From: Lewinellaceae bacterium
GTDB taxonomy: Bacteria > Bacteroidota > Bacteroidia > Chitinophagales > Saprospiraceae
Assembly: GCA_020636005.1 (NCBI GenBank)
Contig: JACJYR010000001.1
Coordinates: forward strand, 2,484,501 to 2,548,500
Reading direction: 5' to 3'
DNA: 64,000 bases
Positions 52,677 through 61,206 of this stretch are shown piece by piece. A program made the position numbers and the translations under genes. Numbering within the stretch: position 1 is the first letter of the stretch; every line of letters starts with the position of its first letter. The notes under the pieces were generated by a model, which saw only the letters and a list, made by a program, of their open reading frames with translations, searched no databases and was not told the DNA's origin.

Positions 52677-54884
52677 ATGGGTCAGACTTTAACATTGATT
52701 ATTCCGGTGCTGGGCGCAATGGGATTGCTCTACACTTTCTGGAAAAGCGCATGGGTAACCAAGCAGGATGCGGGCACCGACCAGATGAAGCGCATCGCCT
52801 TGGCCATCGAAGAGGGCGCTATGGCTTTCCTTAAGGCAGAGTACAAAGTGCTCATCATCTTCGTGATAGCCGTGGCCATCCTGCTCGGCATCAGCGGCAA
52901 TACTGCCAATTCCTCCCCACTGGTTGGGCTTTCCTTCATCGTCGGTGCCTTCTGTTCGGCACTGGCAGGTTTTATCGGGATGAAGGTAGCCACCAAGGCC
53001 AATGTGCGCACCACCAATGCTGCCCGCACCAGCCTCGGCAAGGCGCTTGAAGTGGCCTTTGCAGGGGGTTCTGTCATGGGCATGGGCGTGGTCGGCCTCG
53101 GCGTGCTGGGCCTCAGCCTGTTGTTCCTCGTCTATTCCAACATGGGCTGGGACATCGGCAAAGTCATCACCGTCATCACGGGCTTTTCCTTTGGCGCTTC
53201 TTCCATAGCGTTGTTTGCCCGGGTGGGCGGCGGCATTTATACCAAAGCTGCCGACGTAGGTGCTGACCTCGTGGGCAAAGTGGAAGCCGGCATCCCCGAA
53301 GACCACCCGCTGAACCCCGCTACCATCGCCGATAACGTGGGCGACAACGTGGGTGACGTGGCCGGTATGGGCGCCGACCTCTTCGAAAGCTATGTAGGTT
53401 CCATCGTCGGTACGATGGTGCTTGGCGCAGCCTTCATCAGCACGGCAGGTTTTGAAAACACCAACCAATTTGGTGGTTTAAATGCCGTCCTGCTCCCGCT
53501 TTTATTGTCGGGCGTGGGTGTGCTCACTTCCATTTTGGGTACTTTCTTCGTAAAGGTAAAAGAAGGCGGCGACCCGCAAAAAGCACTCAACCGGGGCGAG
53601 TTCCTCTCCTCGGCCATCATGCTTCTTGCCACTTTCTTAATCGTACAATGGATGCTGCCAGCCACGTGGAATTTTGAGGGACACGACTACAACTCTATGG
53701 GCGTGTTCTGGGCAGTGCTCTTTGGCCTTGCCGGAGGGTTGGGCATCGGTCTCATCACGGAGCATTACACTGGTACTGGCACCGGCCCGGTAAAAAGCAT
53801 CGTGCAGCAATCCAGCACAGGCGCAGCTACCAATATTATCGCCGGGCTTGGCGTCGGGATGATGTCCACAGCCATCCCCATCCTGATATTGGCAGTGGCC
53901 ATCATTGGTTCTTATGCCTTTGCTGGCCTTTATGGCATTGCCATCGCAGCGGTTGGTATGTTGTCCAACACGGGCATCCAATTGGCCGTTGACGCCTACG
54001 GGCCCATTTCCGACAACGCTGGCGGTATCGCCGAAATGAGCCACCAACCGAAAGAAGTGCGTGGCCGCACCGACAAGCTGGACGCCGTCGGCAATACGAC
54101 AGCCGCCATCGGCAAAGGCTTCGCCATCGGCTCGGCTGCCCTTACGGCATTGGCGCTTTTTGCTGCCTTCGTCACAGCTTACAACGCCTCGCACCCCGAT
54201 GCCAGGTTGAATGGCATTGACGTGACCAACCCATTCGTCACGGCGGCCCTGTTCGTGGGCGGTATGTTGCCGTTCCTGTTCTCCTCTCTTTCGATGGGCG
54301 CAGTTGGCCGGGCGGCCATGGACATGATCCAGGAGGTGCGCCGCCAGTTCAACGACATCCCTCAGTTGAAAGCAGCCCTTGCAGTGATGAAACGCAATGA
54401 AGGTAAAGACGAGAAAGACTGGAGCGCTGCCGATAAGAAGACTTTTGACGATGCGGAAGGCAAGGCAGAATATGGCAAATGCGTGGAGATTTCCACCAAA
54501 GCCGCTATCCGTGAAATGGTGCGCCCTGGCCTCTTGGCCGTGCTCGTACCTGTGGTTGTAGGCATCACGCCTGGGTTGCTCGGCCTCGGCAGTGTAGTTG
54601 GCGCTGAAATGCTCGGCGGCCTATTGGCTGGTGTGACGGTGACTGGTGTGCTGATGGCCATTTTCCAGTCTAATGCAGGTGGCGCATGGGACAACGCCAA
54701 GAAAATGTTTGAAGAAGGTGTTGAAATCAACGGAAAAATGTACTACAAAGGCTCTGACCCGCACAAGGCCGCCGTCGTTGGCGACACCGTTGGCGACCCC
54801 TTCAAGGATACCTCCGGCCCGTCGCTGAACATCCTTTTGAAACTAATGTCAGTGGTAGCGCTTGTCATTGCGCCACTGCTTTGA
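52677..54884 (+). CDS. hppA: Membrane-bound proton/sodium-pumping pyrophosphatase
   Basis: 735 residues, about 16 transmembrane helices. The PPi-binding stretch (DVGADLVGKVEAGIPEDHPL, IADNVGDNVGDVAGMGADLF) is intact. The K+-sensing position reads GNTTAA with Ala (not Lys), so the enzyme belongs to the K+-dependent class; members may pump H+, Na+ or both, and I cannot say which. Start placed at the ATG at 52677, the first residue before the conserved N-terminal helix; the frame is open upstream to 52503. Confidence 0.95.
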   Translation: MGQTLTLIIPVLGAMGLLYTFWKSAWVTKQDAGTDQMKRIALAIEEGAMAFLKAEYKVLIIFVIAVAILLGISGNTANSSPLVGLSFIVGAFCSALAGFIGMKVATKANVRTTNAARTSLGKALEVAFAGGSVMGMGVVGLGVLGLSLLFLVYSNMGWDIGKVITVITGFSFGASSIALFARVGGGIYTKAADVGADLVGKVEAGIPEDHPLNPATIADNVGDNVGDVAGMGADLFESYVGSIVGTMVLGAAFISTAGFENTNQFGGLNAVLLPLLLSGVGVLTSILGTFFVKVKEGGDPQKALNRGEFLSSAIMLLATFLIVQWMLPATWNFEGHDYNSMGVFWAVLFGLAGGLGIGLITEHYTGTGTGPVKSIVQQSSTGAATNIIAGLGVGMMSTAIPILILAVAIIGSYAFAGLYGIAIAAVGMLSNTGIQLAVDAYGPISDNAGGIAEMSHQPKEVRGRTDKLDAVGNTTAAIGKGFAIGSAALTALALFAAFVTAYNASHPDARLNGIDVTNPFVTAALFVGGMLPFLFSSLSMGAVGRAAMDMIQEVRRQFNDIPQLKAALAVMKRNEGKDEKDWSAADKKTFDDAEGKAEYGKCVEISTKAAIREMVRPGLLAVLVPVVVGITPGLLGLGSVVGAEMLGGLLAGVTVTGVLMAIFQSNAGGAWDNAKKMFEEGVEINGKMYYKGSDPHKAAVVGDTVGDPFKDTSGPSLNILLKLMSVVALVIAPLL

Positions 54885-54939
54885 TACATTTGTGAAACAA
54901 AACAAAAGCGAGCACTAAACATACGTTAGAAAAATGCGA

Positions 54940-54974
54940 AACCCCGGCAGGTTCATCTTGCCGGGGTTGTTTTT
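54940..54974 (+). terminator. Terminator of hppA
   Basis: AACCCCGGCA (54940-54949) and TGCCGGGGTT (54959-54968), followed by GTTTTTTA. 55 bases after the hppA stop. Confidence 0.9.
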
Positions 54975-55038
54975 TATCAATAGTCCGTGAAACTTAATTG
55001 GCGTTTTTCAGCCGCTTTTGGCGGCGAAAAAACCTTTT

Positions 55039-55111
55039 GGAGGGAGGTGTGTGATTTTTTTGAGGGTTTGGGCACGGCCCAAACCCTCAAAAAAATCACA
55101 CACCTCCCTCC
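55039..55111. repeat. Perfect 34-bp inverted repeat with a 5-base loop
   Basis: Left arm 55039-55072, loop CACGG, right arm 55078-55111, no mismatch. Flanked on both sides by smaller GGCGGC/GCCGCC dyads (about 55010-55025 and 55117-55133). Could act as a bidirectional terminator or a mobile-element relic. Confidence 0.9.
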
Positions 55112-55168
55112 TTATAGCGGCGGCGCAGCCGCCGGAAAAGCTGCACGGACTATTGTTTTTATGCGGCC

Positions 55169-55208
55169 AACTCAATTTGTCAGGCAGTGTCAGACAAATT
55201 GGGTTTTT
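55169..55208 (+). terminator. Third hairpin with T-run
   Basis: AACTCAATTTGTC (55169-55181) and GACAAATTGGGTT (55193-55205), one mismatch, then TTT. Reads as a terminator on the plus strand. Confidence 0.6.
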
Positions 55209-55260
55209 GAATCTATACTGCGAAATCCTACTTTAGTTATTGCGCCGATTAGGGATTGGT

Positions 55261-56388
55261 CTAGCTTTTTATGAACCCCAGCGCCCTGTTCATTTTATCA
55301 AAAATAGCTGTGTTCTCATAAAGCCCGCCAAACAACTCCTGCCCCGGGCCAAAGGCAAAAACAGGGATCAAGACAGCCGTGTGCTTGTCGGTCGTAAAAG
55401 CAGGGATGATGCTGTCCCAGGTAGAGCCGGGGTTGATGGCATAGCCGCCCGTTTCGTGGTCGGCGGTGACGATGATGAGCGTCTCGCCATCCTGTTTCGC
55501 AAAATCCAACACGACGCCGATGGCCTGATCAAATTCTATCATTTCGCTGATAATGTAGTCCGAGTTGTTGGCGTGGCCGCCCCAGTCTATCTGCGAGCCT
55601 TCAATCATCAGGAAGAAGCCTTTGTCGTTTTGGCTGGAGAGATAGTTCAGGGCTGACTGACAGGCTTGTACAAAATAATCACGGCCCTGTGACTTTGGCA
55701 GCGGTTCGGCATCGGCAGTGAAATAGCCGAATTTTTTGTTGAAATCAATGCTCACATTGTTGAAATCAGTGTCAATGAAATTGGAAATGACAAAGCCTTT
55801 TCCTTCCATTTCTTTGATCAGGTTGCGTTCGTCCAGCCTTCTGTCAAAATACTTTTTACCGCCCCCCACAAAAAAGTCCACGCCGGAAATGGACAAATCG
55901 CCCGCTATTTGCTCCATCAGGCCCCTGTCCCTTTCGTGTGCATAAAAACAGGCTGGCGTGGCGTGTGTAATGGAAGAAGTGACCACCAATCCTGTGGACA
56001 TGCCAGCCGCTTCGGCCTCTTCTAAAATCGTCTTGGCAGGCTTCCCGCCTGCATCCAAGCCGATGGCGCCATTGTAGGTTTTTTTGCCGCTGGCAAAGGC
56101 AGTCGCCCCTGCTGCCGAATCAGTTATCAGGTCGTTGCTGGAGTAGGACTTGTGCAGGCCGATGTATTGAAATTGTTCCAGGTTGAGCTTGTTGCCGTTC
56201 ATGTACAACCCGGCGGTGATCTGGGTGAGGCCCATGCCGTCGCCTATCATCAGGACGATGTTTTTGGGCGGGGTAAACGAAATAGAGTCCGTTGGTTCGG
56301 GAAGGGTGGCTTCTTCCAAAGTCGTCGGCTGCTTCGGGTGGCAAGCAGCCATTAAAAGAAGCAGGAACAGGATGGGTGATTTTTTCAT
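55261..56388 (-). CDS. Alkaline phosphatase (PhoA family), lipoprotein
   Basis: 375 residues. Lipoprotein signal (LLMAAC, Cys at 16). Metal- and catalytic-site motifs: IGDGMG with Asp50, the nucleophile serine Ser91 in TDSAAGATA, and VTADHETGGYA near residue 310. Family alkaline phosphatases are 380-470 residues, so this is a compact member with no large insertion. Cell-surface or periplasmic release of phosphate from monoesters. A TATCTTTG element right before the ATG could be part of a leaderless promoter. DprA gene ends 22 bases upstream of its start. Confidence 0.93.
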   Translation of the reverse strand: MKKSPILFLLLLMAACHPKQPTTLEEATLPEPTDSISFTPPKNIVLMIGDGMGLTQITAGLYMNGNKLNLEQFQYIGLHKSYSSNDLITDSAAGATAFASGKKTYNGAIGLDAGGKPAKTILEEAEAAGMSTGLVVTSSITHATPACFYAHERDRGLMEQIAGDLSISGVDFFVGGGKKYFDRRLDERNLIKEMEGKGFVISNFIDTDFNNVSIDFNKKFGYFTADAEPLPKSQGRDYFVQACQSALNYLSSQNDKGFFLMIEGSQIDWGGHANNSDYIISEMIEFDQAIGVVLDFAKQDGETLIIVTADHETGGYAINPGSTWDSIIPAFTTDKHTAVLIPVFAFGPGQELFGGLYENTAIFDKMNRALGFIKS

Positions 56389-56409
56389 GCAGCAAAGATA
56401 AAGCGATAT

Positions 56410-57516
56410 TCAGCAGAGCACATAACGCTTGCCCGGCAGGGAGCGAACGACACCTTTGAATTCGAGGTTGAGCAGCAGGGAGGCCAGTTCACTGCTGGAA
56501 ACTTTGGTCTGGTAGCTGAGCTGGTCCACGCCGATTTCTTCATGATGCTGGATGAGATCCACCACCTTTTTTTCATCTTCCGTCAACGACAGGAACAGCT
56601 CCGGCTGGTGGGGTTTCGTTTCCTTGCCATCGTCGCCCTGTTTTTCCCAACGGAGGACTTTGGCCACGTCCTCCACATTTTCTATCAGCGTGGCTAGGTT
56701 GTTTTTTATCAGAAAATGGCAGCCTTGCGAGAACTTGTCCTTAACCCTGCCCGGCACGGCAAATACTTCCCGGCTGTATCCATTCGCCTGCTGGGCGGTG
56801 ATGATGGAGCCACCCCGGGTGGCCGTTTCCACAACGATCAACGCATCGCTAAGGCCAGCGACGATGCGGTTGCGCATGGGGAAATTCTCCCGTTCCGGCC
56901 CGACGTGGCTGGCGAACTCGGTGAGCAGGCCGCCCTGTTCGCACATGTCCAACGCTACTTTCCGGTGCTGCGGCGGGTATATCCTGGACAGCCCGTGCCC
57001 CAAAACGGCAATGGTCTCCAGCCCTTTTTCCAGGCATTTCCGGTGGGCTGCCACATCTATCCCGTAAGCCAACCCGCTGACAACAAGTGGGCTGTAAGGC
57101 ACTAAATCCTCCACGATTTCCTCGCAAATGGAAAGCCCTTGCGGGGATGGCGTCCGGGTGCCGACGATGGCCACGGTGCGGCGGAAATTGAGATTGGCCG
57201 TTCCTTTGTAGTAAAGCATGATGGGGGCGTCGTTGAACTGGCGGAGGCGTTGCGGGTAGTTTTTATCCAAATAAAAAAGTGGCCGGATGCCGTTGTTTTC
57301 GATAAAACCGAGTTCGACTTCTGCATCCTCCAGGGCGGCTTTTTGTAAAATACTGGTGGCAATGCGTTCGCCAACGCCGGGGATTTTGAGCAGGTGGCTT
57401 TTTTTTGTTTCAAAAACCTCCCGGGCGCCCCCACAATAGCTGACCAGGTTTTTGGCCGTCACTGCCCCCACAAGGGGTATCTTGGTCAATGCTACTTTGT
57501 AAATGAGGTCATTCAT
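56410..57516 (-). CDS. dprA: DNA-processing protein DprA
   Basis: 368 residues. Rossmann-like DprA domain: VVSGLAYGIDVAAH, AVLGHGLSRIYPPQHRK, and the RNRIVAGLSDALIVVE to GGSIITAQQA stretch. A helix-hairpin-helix pair sits at the start (LLKIPGVGERIATSI) and a winged-helix domain (DELSYQ-type) at the end. It loads RecA on incoming single-stranded DNA during transformation. Same strand as and just upstream of the alkaline phosphatase gene, a chance neighbour. Suggests possible natural competence. Confidence 0.94.
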   Translation of the reverse strand: MNDLIYKVALTKIPLVGAVTAKNLVSYCGGAREVFETKKSHLLKIPGVGERIATSILQKAALEDAEVELGFIENNGIRPLFYLDKNYPQRLRQFNDAPIMLYYKGTANLNFRRTVAIVGTRTPSPQGLSICEEIVEDLVPYSPLVVSGLAYGIDVAAHRKCLEKGLETIAVLGHGLSRIYPPQHRKVALDMCEQGGLLTEFASHVGPERENFPMRNRIVAGLSDALIVVETATRGGSIITAQQANGYSREVFAVPGRVKDKFSQGCHFLIKNNLATLIENVEDVAKVLRWEKQGDDGKETKPHQPELFLSLTEDEKKVVDLIQHHEEIGVDQLSYQTKVSSSELASLLLNLEFKGVVRSLPGKRYVLC

Positions 57517-57524
57517 TACTTTTG
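57496..57524 (+). promoter_or_regulatory. Possible promoter of the SH3b gene
   Basis: TTTG (57496-57499), 17 bases, TACTTTTG (57517-57524). It overlaps the start of the divergent dprA gene and is about 140 bases before the SH3b start. Confidence 0.45.
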
Positions 57525-57664
57525 CGTGCAGTTTTCAGTTCGACAGTTTTCAGTCCTCGATCCGACACTTCACAGTTCAGCAGTCCGATGCTTTGATTGG
57601 TGAACTGTGGGCCGAGGGCCGAAGACTGGAAACCGGACAGCAAACTTAACCCAAACCCTTCAAA

Positions 57665-58207
57665 ATGAAAGGATTGCTTTCAAAAATAGAATACATCGTC
57701 ATTGGCCTTTTTGCGCTAATTTTCCTGATGTGGGCTATCTCCAAATGCAATGCCCACAAGGAGCAGGCGCAGGAAGAGGCATCCACGGAAGCCAGGGAGG
57801 ACAGCCTCGCCAACAAGGCCATTCCAACTGCACCAACGACGCCAGCGGTGAGCCAAACTGTAGCCACCAATGCTGTCGCTGACACTGCACAAGCCAGACC
57901 TTCCCAATCTGCTGCCCAACCTGCCAAGCCAGCAGAGCCGCAAGGCTCGAAACTCTACGTCACCATTGACAAACTCAAGCTGCGCAAAGCCCCCGGCCTG
58001 AAAAGCGAGACCATCGGCGAATTGAAACTCTTCGACGAAGTCTATTACATGGACGAGGTGACGGACTCTACTTTTGAGGTGAACCTCGGCAAAGAGATAG
58101 CAGACGAACCTTATGTGAAGGTGAAAACTAAGTTTGGCACCATTGGCTGGGTGTATGGTGCCGGGGTGCATTACGTGAAGAAAAAGCGGAGCGGGGTGTT
58201 GGAGTAA
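57665..58207 (+). CDS. SH3b-domain membrane-anchored protein
   Basis: 180 residues. One transmembrane anchor (about residues 10-26), an Ala/Gln/Pro-rich linker (about 35-95), then a bacterial SH3 domain (LYVTIDKLKLRKAPGLKSET ... GTIGWVYGAGVHYV). SH3b domains bind peptidoglycan or proteins; here the domain would sit outside the inner membrane. Not recognised beyond that. A partial copy of its 5' end lies at 44070-44150. Confidence 0.85.
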   Translation: MKGLLSKIEYIVIGLFALIFLMWAISKCNAHKEQAQEEASTEAREDSLANKAIPTAPTTPAVSQTVATNAVADTAQARPSQSAAQPAKPAEPQGSKLYVTIDKLKLRKAPGLKSETIGELKLFDEVYYMDEVTDSTFEVNLGKEIADEPYVKVKTKFGTIGWVYGAGVHYVKKKRSGVLE

Positions 58208-58298
58208 ACAATCATCCTTACTTTTTTTTTGCATTTAAAATCGGCGCTTAACACTCCTGAAAATTAGGGGGAGATTGTTCAAAAAACTGTGTCAATTT

Positions 58299-58336
58299 CT
58301 CACAAGTGATTGATTGTGAGAGTGAGTTTTTTTCAA
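58299..58336 (+). terminator. Terminator of the SH3b gene
   Basis: TCTCACAA (58299-58306) and TTGTGAGA (58315-58322), then GTGAG and a run of T. Weak but plausible. Confidence 0.5.
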
Positions 58337-58388
58337 AAACACATTTCTCTGAATGGTCTCAATAGGGGGGCACACCTCCTTGTTGCGG

Positions 58389-59774
58389 TTAACCCTCCGC
58401 CACTGCCTGCATTAAAAAAGCACAGATCAATGCCCCGTAAGTGCCAAGTGCATAGCCCAAAACTGCCAGCAGTACGCCAACCGGCGCCAATGAGGGGCTG
58501 AACGCCGAGGCCACCACCGGAGCGGATGCTGCCCCGCCAATGTTCGCCTGGCTGCCCACGGCCACAAAGAAGAACGGCGCTTTGATAATTTTGGCCACGG
58601 TGAGCAATATGGCTACGTGGATGAGCATCCAGACGATACCCACCGCAAACAGGCCGAGGTTGTCGAACACTTCCCGCAGGTTCATGTGCATTCCAATCGT
58701 GGTGACGAGAATAAAAATAAACAGGCTCCCCCAGTTGGAGGCACCCACGCCTTCCAGTTGCCGCCATTTGGTGAAAGAAAGCAGCAGGCCAATGGTGGTC
58801 GCCACGACGATGATCCAAAAAAAGCCGGAGATGAGCGAATCGAGGCGGGCTGCTTTCAGGGCAGCCTCGTATTGGCCCAGCCAGGGCACCACTATGTCGG
58901 CCACCAGGTGGGAGATTGCCACCCCGCCAAATGCCACGCCTATGATGATGAACATGTCACGGGTCGTCGGCACCTGTTCGATGCTGGATCGGTAGGCAGC
59001 TATGCGGTTTTTTAAATCTTCGATGGCGGAACTGTCGGCCTTCAGTTTCTTGTCCAGCCGATCAGAAATATTGGCGCCGTACAGCAGGAAAGCCATCCAG
59101 ATATTGGCCACCACCACGTCCACCACCACCATAGTTCCGAATAGTGTATCGTTGACATGGAAAATTTCCTTCATGGCCGCCTGGTTGCCCCCACCGCCAA
59201 TCCAACTCCCGGCAATGGTAGAAAGCCCCCGCCACACGTCGTCGGTCGAGGCTGGTATCAGCCCTTCGGGCAAAACATACAAGACGAACAACAGGGCAAT
59301 CGGCCCGCCGATGATGACGCCCAGGGTACCCGCCAGGAACATGATGCCCGCCTTCGGTCCCAAGCGGACGATACCCTTGAAATCGATGCCAAGGCAGAGC
59401 AGCAGCAGGCTCGCCGGCAGCAAATAACGGGACGCCACGAAGTATAATTTGCTCTCGTGCATGAACTGTTTATACACGTCCTTGGCTACGTTGTTTTCCG
59501 TGAGCCATTCCTTCATTTCGTTGAAAGTCAGGTGGTTGGGGGGGGTGAGCCCCATTCCTTGCAGGTGGGCGATGAGGCCGCTGTCGAACCATTCCGGTGC
59601 TATCAGGCCCAAGGGCCAGTGCAACAGGGCCGGCACGAAATAGCAAAGTACCAGCGTAGGCACAAACGTGTAAAACTTTTGCCAGGCGGGCAGTTTGGAC
59701 GTGTAAAAAATGGCGGCCAGCACGGTAGTGAGCAGGCCAAACACAACGGCATCATTCGTAAAAACGGGTTCCAT
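58389..59774 (-). CDS. DUF819 family membrane protein
   Basis: 461 residues with about 11-12 hydrophobic helices. Contains the family wording GSWIGGGGNQAAMKEIF and GSQANIGGAASAPVVASAF in the two half-repeats. DUF819 resembles two-fold repeat secondary transporters, but the substrate is unknown. Long hydrophilic insert at about residues 240-275 between halves. Flanked by the SH3b and guanine deaminase genes; no link in function is evident. Confidence 0.9.
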   Translation of the reverse strand: MEPVFTNDAVVFGLLTTVLAAIFYTSKLPAWQKFYTFVPTLVLCYFVPALLHWPLGLIAPEWFDSGLIAHLQGMGLTPPNHLTFNEMKEWLTENNVAKDVYKQFMHESKLYFVASRYLLPASLLLLCLGIDFKGIVRLGPKAGIMFLAGTLGVIIGGPIALLFVLYVLPEGLIPASTDDVWRGLSTIAGSWIGGGGNQAAMKEIFHVNDTLFGTMVVVDVVVANIWMAFLLYGANISDRLDKKLKADSSAIEDLKNRIAAYRSSIEQVPTTRDMFIIIGVAFGGVAISHLVADIVVPWLGQYEAALKAARLDSLISGFFWIIVVATTIGLLLSFTKWRQLEGVGASNWGSLFIFILVTTIGMHMNLREVFDNLGLFAVGIVWMLIHVAILLTVAKIIKAPFFFVAVGSQANIGGAASAPVVASAFSPSLAPVGVLLAVLGYALGTYGALICAFLMQAVAEG

Positions 59775-59906
59775 GTCAGCAGGTAGTTTCAGTTTGCGGT
59801 CTGCAGTTCGCAGTCCGCAGAATTTTCAGCGGCGCTAAAGATAGGGTTTTATGCGAATTAGGCTAATTTTGGAAGTATAGCGCGGTGTCTCCCAACTTTT
59901 ACTTTC

Positions 59907-59914
59907 TACTTTTG
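59907..59914 (+). promoter_or_regulatory. Possible -7 element for the deaminase gene
   Basis: TACTTTTG, 38 bases before the deaminase ATG. I see no good TTTG at the -33 position. Confidence 0.35.
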
Positions 59915-59952
59915 CCTTTCCCGCCTCCGGGCAGGCAAGGCTTCATTTCAAT

Positions 59953-60426
59953 ATGGACGATCATAAAAAATACATGCAGGAGGCCATCCGGCTCGCCCAT
60001 GAGGGAATGCGAAATGGGGAAGGTGGCCCCTTCGGCGCTTTGGTAGTGAAAGACGGCCATGTCATCGGCAAAGGTTGCAACAAAGTAGCGGCCCAAAGCG
60101 ATCCAACAGCCCACGCAGAAATAGTCGCCATCCGGGAAGCCTGCCGTTACCTCGGCCATTTCCAGTTGGAGGGTTGCGTCCTTTACACCTCCTGTGAACC
60201 CTGCCCGATGTGCCTGGGTGCTATATACTGGGCGAGGCCGGAACGCTTCTTTTATGCCTGTACAAAAACGGACGCCGCCGCCATCGGCTTCGACGATAAG
60301 TTCATTTATGAAGAGTTGGAAATACCGCTGGGGGAGCGGAAAATTCCCGCTGAACAATTGATGAGAGAAGATGCCCTAAAGGTTTTCCAGCAATGGAGTG
60401 CCCTTGGCAACAAGTTCGTTTTTTAA
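59953..60426 (+). CDS. Guanine deaminase-like nucleoside deaminase
   Basis: 157 residues. Zinc motif HAEIVAIRE (His54, Glu56) and PCPMC (Cys84, Cys87), the cytidine deaminase fold. The wording GGPFGALVVKDGHVI, LYTSCEPCPMCLGAIYWARP and GFDDKFIYEEL matches the small bacterial guanine deaminase GuaD more closely than TadA. Converts guanine to xanthine in purine salvage or breakdown. Starts after a promoter-like element. Confidence 0.9.
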   Translation: MDDHKKYMQEAIRLAHEGMRNGEGGPFGALVVKDGHVIGKGCNKVAAQSDPTAHAEIVAIREACRYLGHFQLEGCVLYTSCEPCPMCLGAIYWARPERFFYACTKTDAAAIGFDDKFIYEELEIPLGERKIPAEQLMREDALKVFQQWSALGNKFVF

Positions 60427-60565
60427 AAGCCACGATATAAAAAGAATCTCCTCAAAATGTGCTGGTAGATAGTAGTTGGGAAATTCATTCCCCCACCGTA
60501 GCAGTTATTTCAACCCCCTGATTCGCATAACGAGTGAATAATAACTTGTCTTCCGGAGCCAGTTC

Positions 60566-60588
60566 GGGATTATTTTTCCTTCGATCCT
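60566..60588 (+). repeat. Dispersed repeat, copy C (module 2 only)
   Basis: Shares the 23 bases at 60566-60588 exactly with the reverse complement of copy B (starting GGGATTATTTTTCC), and most of them with copy A. Located between the deaminase and the next gene. Confidence 0.7.
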
Positions 60589-60660
60589 CGCTCAGGAAAT
60601 AAATTTCCCGACTACTTTTTTCCACCCCACTCCGAGGGCATACTATAAAAATATAATGGA

Positions 60661-61206
60661 ATGAATTTAAACGATATATTGGGAATATTTGGCTCTATCG
60701 TGCTGGTAATAGGTGTGACACTGCCGGACAGGGATCAAGCCATAGCCCCACTCAAACTCCCCAAAAATTGGCTGTTTGTCATTGGAAGTGCCCTGATGCT
60801 CCTGTATGCCTTGCTAAATTACTTCCATGGAGGAGCCATATTTTTCGTCATGTTGGAATTATTGGTCGTATTGGCCTGCATACTGATGATGACCCATCTC
60901 GGAGATGCTTATAAATCCGTATGGATTGTTGCGATTGGTTGCTGCCTGGTAATATGGTCGCTGTATTTATTCGAAAAAATAGAAATCCTTATTTTTATAC
61001 TGGGCCTGATCGGGGTTTCGCTTGGATATGCGTTCAAGCACGCCACTGCCCGCCGGGATGTGGCCTTTATTGCCGGCAGTTTGTTGATTGCTTTATTTAG
61101 CTTTTTTGAAAAAAACTGGATATTTTTTGCGCTGAACCTGCTGTTCGCCTTTTTCTCCGCCTTGAACCTGGCGAAGAGAAGGACGATTTCAAGGCAAATT
61201 AATTAG
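60661..61206 (+). CDS. Unknown six-helix membrane protein
   Basis: 181 residues, almost entirely hydrophobic with about six predicted helices. Starts MNLNDILGIFGSIVLVIGVT and ends LAKRRTISRQIN. I do not recognise a family. Its last eight bases overlap the end of the convergent AI-2E gene. Confidence 0.65.
   Translation: MNLNDILGIFGSIVLVIGVTLPDRDQAIAPLKLPKNWLFVIGSALMLLYALLNYFHGGAIFFVMLELLVVLACILMMTHLGDAYKSVWIVAIGCCLVIWSLYLFEKIEILIFILGLIGVSLGYAFKHATARRDVAFIAGSLLIALFSFFEKNWIFFALNLLFAFFSALNLAKRRTISRQIN

Larger units (their letters stand above)
54885..55260. other. Convergent intergenic region with three hairpins
   Basis: 376 bases between hppA and the convergent alkaline phosphatase gene. Contains a terminator, a perfect 34-bp hairpin and a third T-tailed hairpin, all listed separately. 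Confidence 0.75.
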
